Positions 9,393-16,942 of a stretch of DNA of 64,000 nucleotides are shown piece after piece. A program made the translations under genes and the position numbers. How positions within the stretch are numbered: position 1 is the first letter of the stretch; every line of letters starts with the position of its first letter. The notes under the pieces are model-generated. The model was not told where the DNA came from, did no database searches, and saw only the letters and a program-made list of their open reading frames with translations. Location of the stretch: assembly GCA_964642175.1 (NCBI GenBank), contig CAZXOK010000003.1, positions 62,001 to 126,000 of the forward strand. The letters run 5' to 3'. The stretch is from JANQGG01 sp964642175 (GTDB lineage Bacteria > Bacteroidota > Chlorobiia > Chlorobiales > Chloroherpetonaceae).

Positions 9393-9497
9393 CTAAGAGC
9401 GATATATTGCAATTTAATGCTTGAATGTAAAGAAAAAGCATCTAAAAACCCATTGACCAGCCCAATACAGATTAAAGTATTTGATAAGAGCCGCTTT

Positions 9498-10772
9498 TTA
9501 ATCTGTCAGTTTAACTTTAACCATCTCAATTTTGGTTTTGCCCGATCTAAGAATACTGATCATCAAGTGGTCGATTTGGTAGATTTCACCAGCTTTCGGG
9601 ATCTTTCCGATCTTGCTTAGAATATAACCGGCCATGGTCTCGTAGTTTTCCTCTTTAGCAATACCCAGATTAAATTTTTCATTTATCGTATCGATATTGA
9701 TCCGGCCACTGATCAGGAATGTGTCTTTGGATAATGCCCGGCATATATCATCCTCGGTATCATATTCATCCTGGATATCGCCCAGAAGTTCTTCAATCAG
9801 GTCCTCGGAAGTTACAAATCCGGCTGTGCCACCAAATTCGTCAACCACGATGGCACTTTTTTGATTCTGGCTTACAAATTCCTTGAGAAGTTCCACCGAT
9901 TTTTTTCGCTCAGGCACATAGATGGCTTCTTTTAAAATATCTTCAATATTCTCAGGCCGCTTAAAGAGGTCGTGCACATTAATAATGCCAACAATATTGT
10001 CTATGGTATTATCATAAACTGGTAATTGTGAGTAACCGGTGTTTATAAATTCCTGGTGAATTTCTGTTATGGTAGTCTCTTTTGAAACACCATGGACTTC
10101 GGTTCGGGGTACCATCGACTCTTTAACCCTCACTTCAGCAATTGAGAAGATGTTGGAGAGCACTTCCTTGTCTTTTTTTTCCAGGTCACGTAAATGATAA
10201 TCAGGTTGTAGGGTTTCAAAATCCAGTTTATGATACAACTTTTTTGAGGGGTCAACAGCCATGGAGGGTCTGCCAAAAACATTGATGAGAGCTTTTGATA
10301 ACGCTATGATGGGAAAAAAAACGATTTTAAGCGCTTTAATCAAGGGCGAAAGCGCAATGGCGGTATAATCGGCAAAATGGCGAATGATGAGTTTCGGGAA
10401 AATTTTAGCCGCCAATATTACAAATAATGAGGCCAGAGTGATGATCAGGATATTAAGGACGATGTTTGACCAGCTTAAACGGTGTAGAAGCCATTGCCAG
10501 GAAATGTGTATGGCAAAAATATAGAGTGAAAAAATGCCGCCGATCAGAAGCGTCAGTAAGGTTTTGTCTAAATCGTTGAAAAGTTGGCGGGGTAGCCAGG
10601 CAAAAGGAAATTTCTTTTTTTCTATCTGATCTAATTGGGTTTGAGAGAGTGCCACGTAGGCTATTTCTGCACTGGAGAAAAAGGCGATCAATAAAAATAC
10701 AAGGCTAAATAACCACAGGTCTATCATAAGCGTCGTCGCCGGTCCATCGTTCGGAAGGCTTAAAAATACCAC
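9498..10772 (-). CDS. CorC/HlyC-family membrane protein (CNNM domain, CBS pair, CorC domain)
   Basis: A 424-residue protein with the usual order for this family: an N-terminal CNNM transmembrane domain (about residues 15-170, with FFSSAEIAYVALSQTQLDQIE), two CBS domains (about 205-325, including VKESMVPRTEVHGVS and FGGTAGFVTSEDLIEELLGDIQDEYD) and a C-terminal transporter-associated CorC_HlyC domain. Relatives take part in Mg2+/Co2+ efflux, and some Bacteroidota members in gliding or cell-surface functions. The ATG at 10727 (MIDLWLF) is a plausible alternative start because the 15 preceding residues are polar. tRNA-Ala lies immediately upstream. The domain assignment is strong; the ion is inferred. 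Confidence 0.87.
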   Translation of the reverse strand: MVFLSLPNDGPATTLMIDLWLFSLVFLLIAFFSSAEIAYVALSQTQLDQIEKKKFPFAWLPRQLFNDLDKTLLTLLIGGIFSLYIFAIHISWQWLLHRLSWSNIVLNILIITLASLFVILAAKIFPKLIIRHFADYTAIALSPLIKALKIVFFPIIALSKALINVFGRPSMAVDPSKKLYHKLDFETLQPDYHLRDLEKKDKEVLSNIFSIAEVRVKESMVPRTEVHGVSKETTITEIHQEFINTGYSQLPVYDNTIDNIVGIINVHDLFKRPENIEDILKEAIYVPERKKSVELLKEFVSQNQKSAIVVDEFGGTAGFVTSEDLIEELLGDIQDEYDTEDDICRALSKDTFLISGRINIDTINEKFNLGIAKEENYETMAGYILSKIGKIPKAGEIYQIDHLMISILRSGKTKIEMVKVKLTD

Positions 10773-10791
10773 AAAACCAGTCTAAATCTTG

Positions 10792-10864
10792 TGGAGCTAA
10801 GGAGATTCGAACTCCTGACCCTTTGCATGCCATGCAAATGCTCTACCAACTGAGCTATAGCCCC
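10792..10864 (-). tRNA. tRNA-Ala (anticodon GGC)
   Basis: Read on the minus strand, the 73-base cloverleaf has acceptor arms GGGGCTA and TAGCTCC with one G-T pair, a D-arm (GCTCAGTTGGTAGAGC), an anticodon stem TTTGC/GCAAA closing the loop ATGGCAT, and a T-arm with TTCGAATC. Anticodon GGC reads GCC alanine codons. The discriminator is A, and CCA is not encoded (the sequence continues CAAG). Confidence 0.97.
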
Positions 10865-10985
10865 TGAAATGAGCCAGAAATTAAAGATACTTTTGGTAAT
10901 TTTCCAAAAAAAATTGACTTTTATAGCAATCATTGTTGTACGTTTATCAAAAATTACCGCAACCCACAGATTTTAAGCATATCGC

Positions 10986-11852
10986 ATGAATTTAAGTTAC
11001 GTTTTTCGTGAGAGCTTTTCGGGTTTTAAACGAGCAAAGCTTGCCAGCACCATATCTGTTTTTACGATTACCATATCGCTTACTTTACTGGGTATATTTG
11101 CTGTTTTGTCCTTAAGCTTTTACCAGGTTTTAAATGAAATAAGAAGCCGGTTTGAAATCGAAATGTTTTTGAACGAATATATTACCGAGAAAAAAGCTTC
11201 GGTATTATTGGATGATCTTAAACGCAATCCGGCCATAGACTCCACTTATTACATCAGTAAAGAACAGGCAGCTACTAAATTTAAAAAACAATTTGGCGAG
11301 GACATCACCACTGTGTTGGGTGCTAATCCTTTACCCAGTTCTGTAAATCTAAAAGTAGAACAATCGTATTCCAATCTGGACAGTCTGGATAAACTGGTTG
11401 CTGATCTCTCTGGCCTGCCCGGCGTTGCCGAAGTAAAGTTTAACCGTAGTTTTATTGCCGGTGTCGATAGAAACGCCCGAATAGTAAGCTTAATTACAAT
11501 TGGTTTAGGTGTATTTATTTCCATAGCCGCAATTGCCCTGGTAGCAAATACCACTCGCCTGGCTATTTTTGCCAAACGGCAAATGATCAAAACCATGGAG
11601 TTGGGTGGAGCTACACCCGGATTTATACGAACACCTTTTATTATCGAAGGATTCTGGCAGGGCTTGTTTGGTTCTTTTGTATCTGTTGGTACAATTTTTC
11701 TCGTGGTTAATTTCTTATTGAGGGAGTTCGACAGGGATTTTTACAATATTCTTCAGAACTCTACGTTACTTATTTACCCCTGGATTCTTTTAACAGGCAT
11801 CATTCTTGGGTTGCTTGGCAGCAGTTTATCGGTTAGAAAATTTATCAATTAA
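10986..11852 (+). CDS. ftsX: FtsX-family cell-division permease-like protein
   Basis: A 288-residue inner-membrane protein. It has one N-terminal helix (residues 20-45), an extracytoplasmic domain (residues 46-160) and three C-terminal helices, which is the FtsX topology. In the family FtsX pairs with the ATPase FtsE to control cell-wall hydrolases at division. FtsX signatures include the segment MIKTMELGGATPGFIRTPF, with the usual glycine turn before the last two helices. No ftsE is next to it; it stands alone after the tRNA, facing away from the CorC gene. The assignment to FtsX rather than a lipoprotein exporter rests on size and topology. Confidence 0.9.
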   Translation: MNLSYVFRESFSGFKRAKLASTISVFTITISLTLLGIFAVLSLSFYQVLNEIRSRFEIEMFLNEYITEKKASVLLDDLKRNPAIDSTYYISKEQAATKFKKQFGEDITTVLGANPLPSSVNLKVEQSYSNLDSLDKLVADLSGLPGVAEVKFNRSFIAGVDRNARIVSLITIGLGVFISIAAIALVANTTRLAIFAKRQMIKTMELGGATPGFIRTPFIIEGFWQGLFGSFVSVGTIFLVVNFLLREFDRDFYNILQNSTLLIYPWILLTGIILGLLGSSLSVRKFIN

Positions 11853-11874
11853 GCCCAAATCGTTATATTTTCAC

Positions 11875-11915
11875 CTGTGAGTGTTTAAACAGGGTGTGAT
11901 AACTCTCACAGTTTT
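11875..11915 (+). terminator. Probable terminator hairpin after ftsX
   Basis: CTGTGAGTGTT (11875-11885) pairs with AACTCTCACAG (11901-11911) with one internal mismatch, followed by TTTTAATTTT. It begins 22 bases past the ftsX stop. Confidence 0.5.
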
Positions 11916-11989
11916 AATTTTAAAAACCCAGTATTATTATAATCAAGTTTGTAAGCAAATCTTTTAAGCTCATTAAACAGGAGAGCAAC

Positions 11990-13078
11990 ATGACTAACAA
12001 AAAGTTTTCACTTCTTCTTGTCCTGATTTTGTTTGGGTGGTCGGCGGCCGCTATTGCTCAACCCGCACCTAACATAACCGGACAAATTACATCGACTGGA
12101 AATAAATTCTATACAGCCGATATCCTGAAACTCTCCGAAAGCAGCATTGGCGGCTCGGCGGGTAACTTTTTTATTCTTACAATAACAAATGCTGATGGAT
12201 TAAAATTAAAACTGGAGTTTAAGAAAGATGGCACGCCATTGGCCGTTGGTCAAACTGGTAGTGCATTTGTTGGAGATCAAACCCGTACCATAACCAATAA
12301 CAATATTGGCCGCGGGGATTACAGGTTAAAAGGATTTAAGATCAATGAATCGGCATTTAAGAATACCCTGGGTGAAAATTTAAATCAATCCGGTGGGATC
12401 TCAGTGCCTACCTTATTGCCGAATGGACTTTACGAGTTTGTGTTCTCATTGGTTAATTCACAAGGAACCGATGTTGCTTCAACAACCTTAACATTAAATA
12501 TCAATAACCTTTCGGGGTACATTACCCTGGTTTATCCGGGTGTATCAACTTCCTTGGGTTTGGTTGAAGATATTTACACCTTCCTGCCTACATTCCAATG
12601 GCAGGGCACAGCCGATGGATATGAAATTTCAGTTTGGGAACAGTTACCCAACCAGGAAAATTTCAATGAAGTTAAAGGCAACAATCCGCATATCTTTGAA
12701 AAAATCAACACACCTTCCTTCCAGTACCGACCGAGCGAAGACCGTGCGCTGGTAGCCGGAAAAACCTATTTCTGGCAAATCAAAGCCTTTAATAAAGTGA
12801 TTGCCCGGCAGTCTTCCGAAGAAACCTTGTCCGAACCCTTTGTATTTCGTGTGTCTGAAAAACTGGCCGGTGAAACCGGTTCAGGCGTGCCAGCCGAAGT
12901 GCAATTGCAACGGATTAAAGATATGCTTAATGATATGGGCATTTCACCAGACTGGTTAAAAGATGCAGGGTTTGTATCATTCTCTGGTAAGTTTAGTGGT
13001 AATTCTTATCAGAACAATACCGATCTGAATATGCTGGTACAACTTTTAGAACAAATGGCTCAAGATAAAGCCGAGTAA
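11990..13078 (+). CDS. Secreted protein of unknown function with fibronectin-like C-terminal half
   Basis: A 362-residue protein. A signal peptide is clear: basic MTNKK, a hydrophobic core and cleavage after SAAAIAQ. The body looks all-beta; residues about 175-290 (GYITLVYPGVSTSLG ... FLPTFQWQGTADGYEISVWEQL ... GKTYFWQIKAFNK) resemble the Fn3-like fold often seen in FCB exported proteins. The last 60 residues are polar. The start is fixed by AGGAG nine bases upstream of the ATG. A FecR-domain protein with its own signal peptide follows 60 bases downstream, so the two probably act together outside the inner membrane. No catalytic motif is visible. Confidence 0.75.
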   Translation: MTNKKFSLLLVLILFGWSAAAIAQPAPNITGQITSTGNKFYTADILKLSESSIGGSAGNFFILTITNADGLKLKLEFKKDGTPLAVGQTGSAFVGDQTRTITNNNIGRGDYRLKGFKINESAFKNTLGENLNQSGGISVPTLLPNGLYEFVFSLVNSQGTDVASTTLTLNINNLSGYITLVYPGVSTSLGLVEDIYTFLPTFQWQGTADGYEISVWEQLPNQENFNEVKGNNPHIFEKINTPSFQYRPSEDRALVAGKTYFWQIKAFNKVIARQSSEETLSEPFVFRVSEKLAGETGSGVPAEVQLQRIKDMLNDMGISPDWLKDAGFVSFSGKFSGNSYQNNTDLNMLVQLLEQMAQDKAE

Positions 13079-13138
13079 AAGTACGGTTGTTATAAAAACT
13101 AAAAAGAAAAATTTCATTCAATTTTAATATTAAGGACC

Positions 13139-13864
13139 ATGTATAGAATAATCAGCCTTGCATTTATCCTGACATTTGTTTCAAGCTCGGTGTTTGGAGC
13201 AATTGAATTGGAACCCAAGCGAAAAGCAGCCAACGAGGTCGCGATTATGTTGCGTGCCATAAAAAAAGTTGATTATAAGAGTGGGAAAAGTGATTGGACA
13301 AAAGCCAAGCGCGGTCTCAGGCTTAAATCCGGCGATGGTGTGAAAACAGGAGATCGCTCAACCTCTATCATTCGTTTTTTAGATGGCTCGATAGTCCGGG
13401 TAAAACCAAAATCTGAAATTGAAATTCAGGGTGCCAAGGATAAGAAATCCAGACGTATGGAAAAAACCGTGCATGTGAATTTCGGGAAACTTGGTTTTAA
13501 AGTGAAACGCCGTCCGGGTGAAACTTTCAGATTCTCTTCACCAACAGCAGTGGCGTCAATTAAGGGTACAGATGGCGATTTTATGTCTGATTTTCAGAAA
13601 TCTGTTCTTAAGATCTTTAAATCATCGTTAAAAGGTGATAAAGCAGCAGCCTTTTTTGAGGCATTAAAAGGCGATAAGAAAGGCGTAGAGGTCTATGTTG
13701 GTGAAATGGTAACCATCACAAATGATGGTAAGATCACTAAAGAAAAGATAGATCCGGAAGAGTTGAAAAAACGTCTTGAAGAAGAAAAAGGTGAAAAATC
13801 TGATGACAGCCTGATTATCAAGTTCAAGACAAATGAGGGCGTAAAAGAAGTTGAAGTTAAGTAA
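13139..13864 (+). CDS. Exported FecR-domain protein
   Basis: A 241-residue protein with a signal peptide (cleavage near SSSVFGA). It is followed by a FecR-type domain: the stretch LKSGDGVKTGDRSTSIIRFLDGSIVRVKPKSEIEI (residues about 63-97) and FSSPTAVASIKGTDGDF (residues about 135-150) are the typical repeats of that fold. The C-terminus is Lys/Glu-rich and probably helical. There is no transmembrane anti-sigma anchor and no sigma factor gene nearby, so it is more likely a periplasmic scaffold than an iron-regulatory FecR. It is preceded by the secreted 362-residue protein and ended by a strong bidirectional terminator. Confidence 0.78.
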   Translation: MYRIISLAFILTFVSSSVFGAIELEPKRKAANEVAIMLRAIKKVDYKSGKSDWTKAKRGLRLKSGDGVKTGDRSTSIIRFLDGSIVRVKPKSEIEIQGAKDKKSRRMEKTVHVNFGKLGFKVKRRPGETFRFSSPTAVASIKGTDGDFMSDFQKSVLKIFKSSLKGDKAAAFFEALKGDKKGVEVYVGEMVTITNDGKITKEKIDPEELKKRLEEEKGEKSDDSLIIKFKTNEGVKEVEVK

Positions 13865-13885
13865 GCCCCGAATAAGACAAGACAC

Positions 13886-13920
13886 AAAAAAAAAGCGCCT
13901 CTGTGAGGCGCTTTTTTTTT
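13886..13920. terminator. Bidirectional terminator between FecR-domain gene and purH
   Basis: AGCGCCTC (13894-13901) and GAGGCGCT (13905-13912) form a GC-rich stem with loop TGT, flanked by nine A on one side and nine T on the other. It serves both convergent genes. Confidence 0.95.
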
Positions 13921-13945
13921 GTGCTAACACTCAGGAAGAATAACC

Positions 13946-15523
13946 TTAATGGCGGAAGTGTCTTGTGCCGGTAAATACCATGGCAATATCGCGCTCGTCG
14001 GCTGCGGCAATCACTTCTTCGTCACGAATAGAGCCACCCGGCTGGATCACGGTTTTTGCGCCGGCGGCGGCTGCAGCAACCAGACCATCGGCAAACGGGA
14101 AGAAAGCATCCGAGGCCACAGCTGAGCCATTCAGATCGAGATTAACTTCACCGGCTTTCCAGCGTGCAATTCGGGAAGAGTCTACGCGCGACATCTGTCC
14201 GGCACCTACTCCTACTGTTTGCAGATTTTTAGCATACACAATGGCATTTGATTTTACATGCTTACAGACCCGCCATGCAAACAAAAGATCATCCATTTCC
14301 ATCTCACTGGGCTTACGTTTGGTTACAACTTTCAGGTCTTCTTTGCTAACCATGGCAATATCGCGATCCTGAACCAGCAATCCGCAAACTGTTGATCTGA
14401 ATTCCAGTAATTTACCGGCTAAGTTAGATTTCTGACGGATCAAACGGCGGTCTTTTTTCTTCATTAAATACTCGAGCACACCTGGCTCGTAGTCCGGAGC
14501 AATAATAATTTCTGTGAAAATTTCATTTACAGCCTTGGCCGTTTCCATATCCAAGGTCTTATTGACACAAATAATCCCACCAAATGGGGCCTGGGTGTCG
14601 GTAGAAAAGGCTTTACGATAGGCTTTTTCAAGCGAATCGGCCTTGGCAACACCACATGGATTGGTATGTTTGAAAATCGCAACAGTTGGCATGGGATCGT
14701 CCTGAAACTCACCAATTAAATTGGCAGCTGCCGAAATATCCAGTAAGTTGTTGTAAGAGAGTGCTTTGCCATGAAGTTTATCAAAATAGGCATCGAAACT
14801 AAGTTCTTCTTCACCACAAGTCAACTTATAAAAACCGGCATGTTGATGCGGATTCTCGCCATATCGCATGTCAATTTCTTTCGTGAGCGAAACCCCGAGT
14901 TCTTGTGGCAAGTCGTTTTCGGGCTCAGCATGTTTCAATAAATAATTGGCAATAGCGTTATCGTACCTTGAAGTTAAAGCAAAAACTTTTTGGGCCAGTT
15001 TCAGACGGGTTTCAGGTGTGGTTGCACCATTATTGGCTTCAAGTTCGTCCAGAATTGTGCCATAATCGGCTGTATCGGTAACCACGGTTACATATTTGTG
15101 GTTTTTGGCAGAACTCCTGAGCATGGAGGGGCCGCCGATATCAATATTTTCAATAGCTTCGCTGAATTCAACTTTAGGTCTGGCAATAGTGGCTTCAAAC
15201 GGATAAAGGTTTACCACAACCATATCGATAAACCCGATATTGTTCTCGGTTGCTTGCTGAACATGCTGGTCGTTTTCGCGGATGGCCAGCAGTCCACCAT
15301 GAATAGCCGGATGCAGAGTTTTTACTCTTCCGTCCATAATTTCAGGGAAATTGGTGAGGTCGGATATGGATTTAGCGGGAATATTTGCGCCCACCAGGGT
15401 TTTAAGGGTTCCCCCGGTAGAGTATATTTCAATATTGTGTTTAACAAGTGCCTCGGCAAACTCAACAATGCCGGTTTTATCAGAAACTGAAATTAATGCA
15501 CGTTTGATTTTTGGATTGGTCAT
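13946..15523 (-). CDS. purH: Bifunctional AICAR transformylase/IMP cyclohydrolase PurH
   Basis: PurH carries out the last two steps of IMP synthesis. The N-terminal cyclohydrolase domain (MGS-like, residues 1-about 195) shows RALISVSDKTGIVEFAEAL, the STGGT loop and LKTLHPAIHGG. The C-terminal transformylase domain has the catalytic KHTNPCG motif and ends in FFPFADG and IQPGGSIRDEEVI. The open frame extends upstream to 15547, but the ATG at 15523 (MTNPKIKRALIS) matches the family's N-terminus and is preferred. It diverges from purN, with 63 bases between the starts, a natural shared promoter region for two purine genes. Confidence 0.97.
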   Translation of the reverse strand: MTNPKIKRALISVSDKTGIVEFAEALVKHNIEIYSTGGTLKTLVGANIPAKSISDLTNFPEIMDGRVKTLHPAIHGGLLAIRENDQHVQQATENNIGFIDMVVVNLYPFEATIARPKVEFSEAIENIDIGGPSMLRSSAKNHKYVTVVTDTADYGTILDELEANNGATTPETRLKLAQKVFALTSRYDNAIANYLLKHAEPENDLPQELGVSLTKEIDMRYGENPHQHAGFYKLTCGEEELSFDAYFDKLHGKALSYNNLLDISAAANLIGEFQDDPMPTVAIFKHTNPCGVAKADSLEKAYRKAFSTDTQAPFGGIICVNKTLDMETAKAVNEIFTEIIIAPDYEPGVLEYLMKKKDRRLIRQKSNLAGKLLEFRSTVCGLLVQDRDIAMVSKEDLKVVTKRKPSEMEMDDLLFAWRVCKHVKSNAIVYAKNLQTVGVGAGQMSRVDSSRIARWKAGEVNLDLNGSAVASDAFFPFADGLVAAAAAGAKTVIQPGGSIRDEEVIAAADERDIAMVFTGTRHFRH

Positions 15524-15586
15524 ATTTGATAAATGTGTAAGTTTCAACGATGTGCTCTAAAACCTTAAAGTTAAAACAATTTTAAA

Positions 15587-16192
15587 ATGATTCCTGAAAA
15601 AAAACGCTTGGCAGTGTTTTGTTCCGGAGGGGGTTCAAATTTCAAAGCCCTGCACGCCGGTATACTTTCAAAAGAACTTCCGGCACAGATTGTGATGTGT
15701 CTGTCTAATCGTTCGGCCTGCGGGGCAATGAACTTTGCTAAAGAGCAGGGATTGCAAGCGATTCATTTGTCGGAAAAACAGTTTGTGACATTTGACCAGT
15801 TTGAAGAAGCCATGCTTAAAGCGCTCAAAGGTGCCTATGTAGATATCATCTTACTGGCCGGGTATTTAAAAAAAGTACCCCCAAAAGTAGTTGAAACCTA
15901 TAAAGGACGAATGCTGAATATTCATCCGGCCTTGCTTCCTAAATTTGGTGGTGCGGGTATGTATGGTGAGCGCGTCCATCAAGCAGTGATTGAAGCCGGA
16001 GAAACCGAAAGCGGGGCAACCGTGCATCTGGTGGATGAAGAATACGATCGGGGGAAAATCATGGTGCAGGAAAAGGTGCCGGTAATGCCAACAGACACTC
16101 CTGAAATCTTAGCCGAGCGTGTGCTCCGGGTTGAACATGTGATCTACACCAAGGCACTGGAAAAATTATTGGCTGAGCATAGAAACAAGTAA
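15587..16192 (+). CDS. purN: Phosphoribosylglycinamide formyltransferase PurN
   Basis: GAR transformylase of purine synthesis, using 10-formyl-tetrahydrofolate. The protein has 201 residues. It starts with the phosphate-binding FCSGGGSNFKAL, contains the catalytic NIHPALLPKFGG motif (Asn and His) and the family aspartate in HLVDEEYDRG. The substrate-loop region MYGERVHQAVIEAGETESGATVH is normal. It is transcribed divergently from purH and ends before a hairpin. Confidence 0.95.
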   Translation: MIPEKKRLAVFCSGGGSNFKALHAGILSKELPAQIVMCLSNRSACGAMNFAKEQGLQAIHLSEKQFVTFDQFEEAMLKALKGAYVDIILLAGYLKKVPPKVVETYKGRMLNIHPALLPKFGGAGMYGERVHQAVIEAGETESGATVHLVDEEYDRGKIMVQEKVPVMPTDTPEILAERVLRVEHVIYTKALEKLLAEHRNK

Positions 16193-16209
16193 TGCAGGCC
16201 AGGAAAAGA

Positions 16210-16237
16210 AAAGCCCTGCAAAGTGGGGCAGGGCTTT
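16210..16237 (+). terminator. Hairpin after purN
   Basis: AAAGCCCTGC (16210-16219) pairs with GCAGGGCTTT (16228-16237), with an eight-base loop, 17 bases past the purN stop. No T tract follows beyond the stem's own TTT. It lies between convergent purN and hmuY and may serve both. Confidence 0.65.
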
Positions 16238-16300
16238 GAGGAGAAATCAATAAACACAATGAACATAGAGTGCAAAGAACAGAAAGAACAAGAGAAAAAT

Positions 16301-16918
16301 TTAGTTACTCTCGATAAAAATTCTACTTCCATCCGGTTGAAAGACATAATCAAACTCAATCATCCCACTTTTTGTACCATCGCCGCCATAGTAATTATCC
16401 AGGTGAATTTTCGCATATTTTCCTGTAGCCGTTTTGATGATATAAATGGAATCTGAATAAATTGGAATAGGTGGCATTACTGTCATATCAAAGGTCATCC
16501 AACCGGAAAGCGCTGAACTACCGGCAGCGTTTACATAAGCAAACTCTGCCGGATCATAGACCTGTATTGAGTCATCTGCGATATAACCCGTTTCAGGAGC
16601 TTGTGTTACTTCTGACAAATCAACTTTGCCAGCATTATACACGCCGCCTAAGGCATTTCCAGATGAGCCGCTGTTGGTTGCCAGGTAAAATCGTTTAAAC
16701 GCCAAATCCCATGCATCAGACGTTTTTGGATCGGCTACCGTAATGGTATCTCCTTGTTCAAATGAAAAAAAAACCCAATCTGAATAGTTGGTTGCGTTGA
16801 TGAGCTTAGAGTCACTTTCAGCATCTACTGGTTGGTTTGAAGTGTTGTCATCATCATCGCAACCGATCATATTTAGTGATGAGAGCCCAATAAAAAGCAA
16901 AAGAAGAAGTTTTTTCAT
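16301..16918 (-). CDS. hmuY: HmuY-family heme-binding lipoprotein
   Basis: HmuY proteins are outer-membrane lipoproteins that take heme from host or environmental hemoproteins and hand it to a TonB receptor. This one has 205 residues from the ATG at 16918 (MKKLLLLLFIG); the longer frame to 16933 adds five non-signal residues. The lipoprotein signal ends MIGC with Cys20, then DDDDN as an outer-membrane-sorting type spacer. The domain shows the family pattern DWVFFSFEQGDTI, then DAWDLAFKRFYLATNSG. The two axial heme histidines of Porphyromonas HmuY are not obvious here; ligands may be methionines, as in some relatives. It lies 24 bases downstream of the receptor gene in the same operon. Confidence 0.85.
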   Translation of the reverse strand: MKKLLLLLFIGLSSLNMIGCDDDDNTSNQPVDAESDSKLINATNYSDWVFFSFEQGDTITVADPKTSDAWDLAFKRFYLATNSGSSGNALGGVYNAGKVDLSEVTQAPETGYIADDSIQVYDPAEFAYVNAAGSSALSGWMTFDMTVMPPIPIYSDSIYIIKTATGKYAKIHLDNYYGGDGTKSGMIEFDYVFQPDGSRIFIESN

Positions 16919-16942
16919 AATAAAAGCCTCCAAAATAAATGG

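Noticed and set aside
10792..10864. tRNA as an integration site for a genomic island
   Set aside because: No partial copy of the tRNA 3' end was seen elsewhere in the window, and both neighbours are housekeeping genes.
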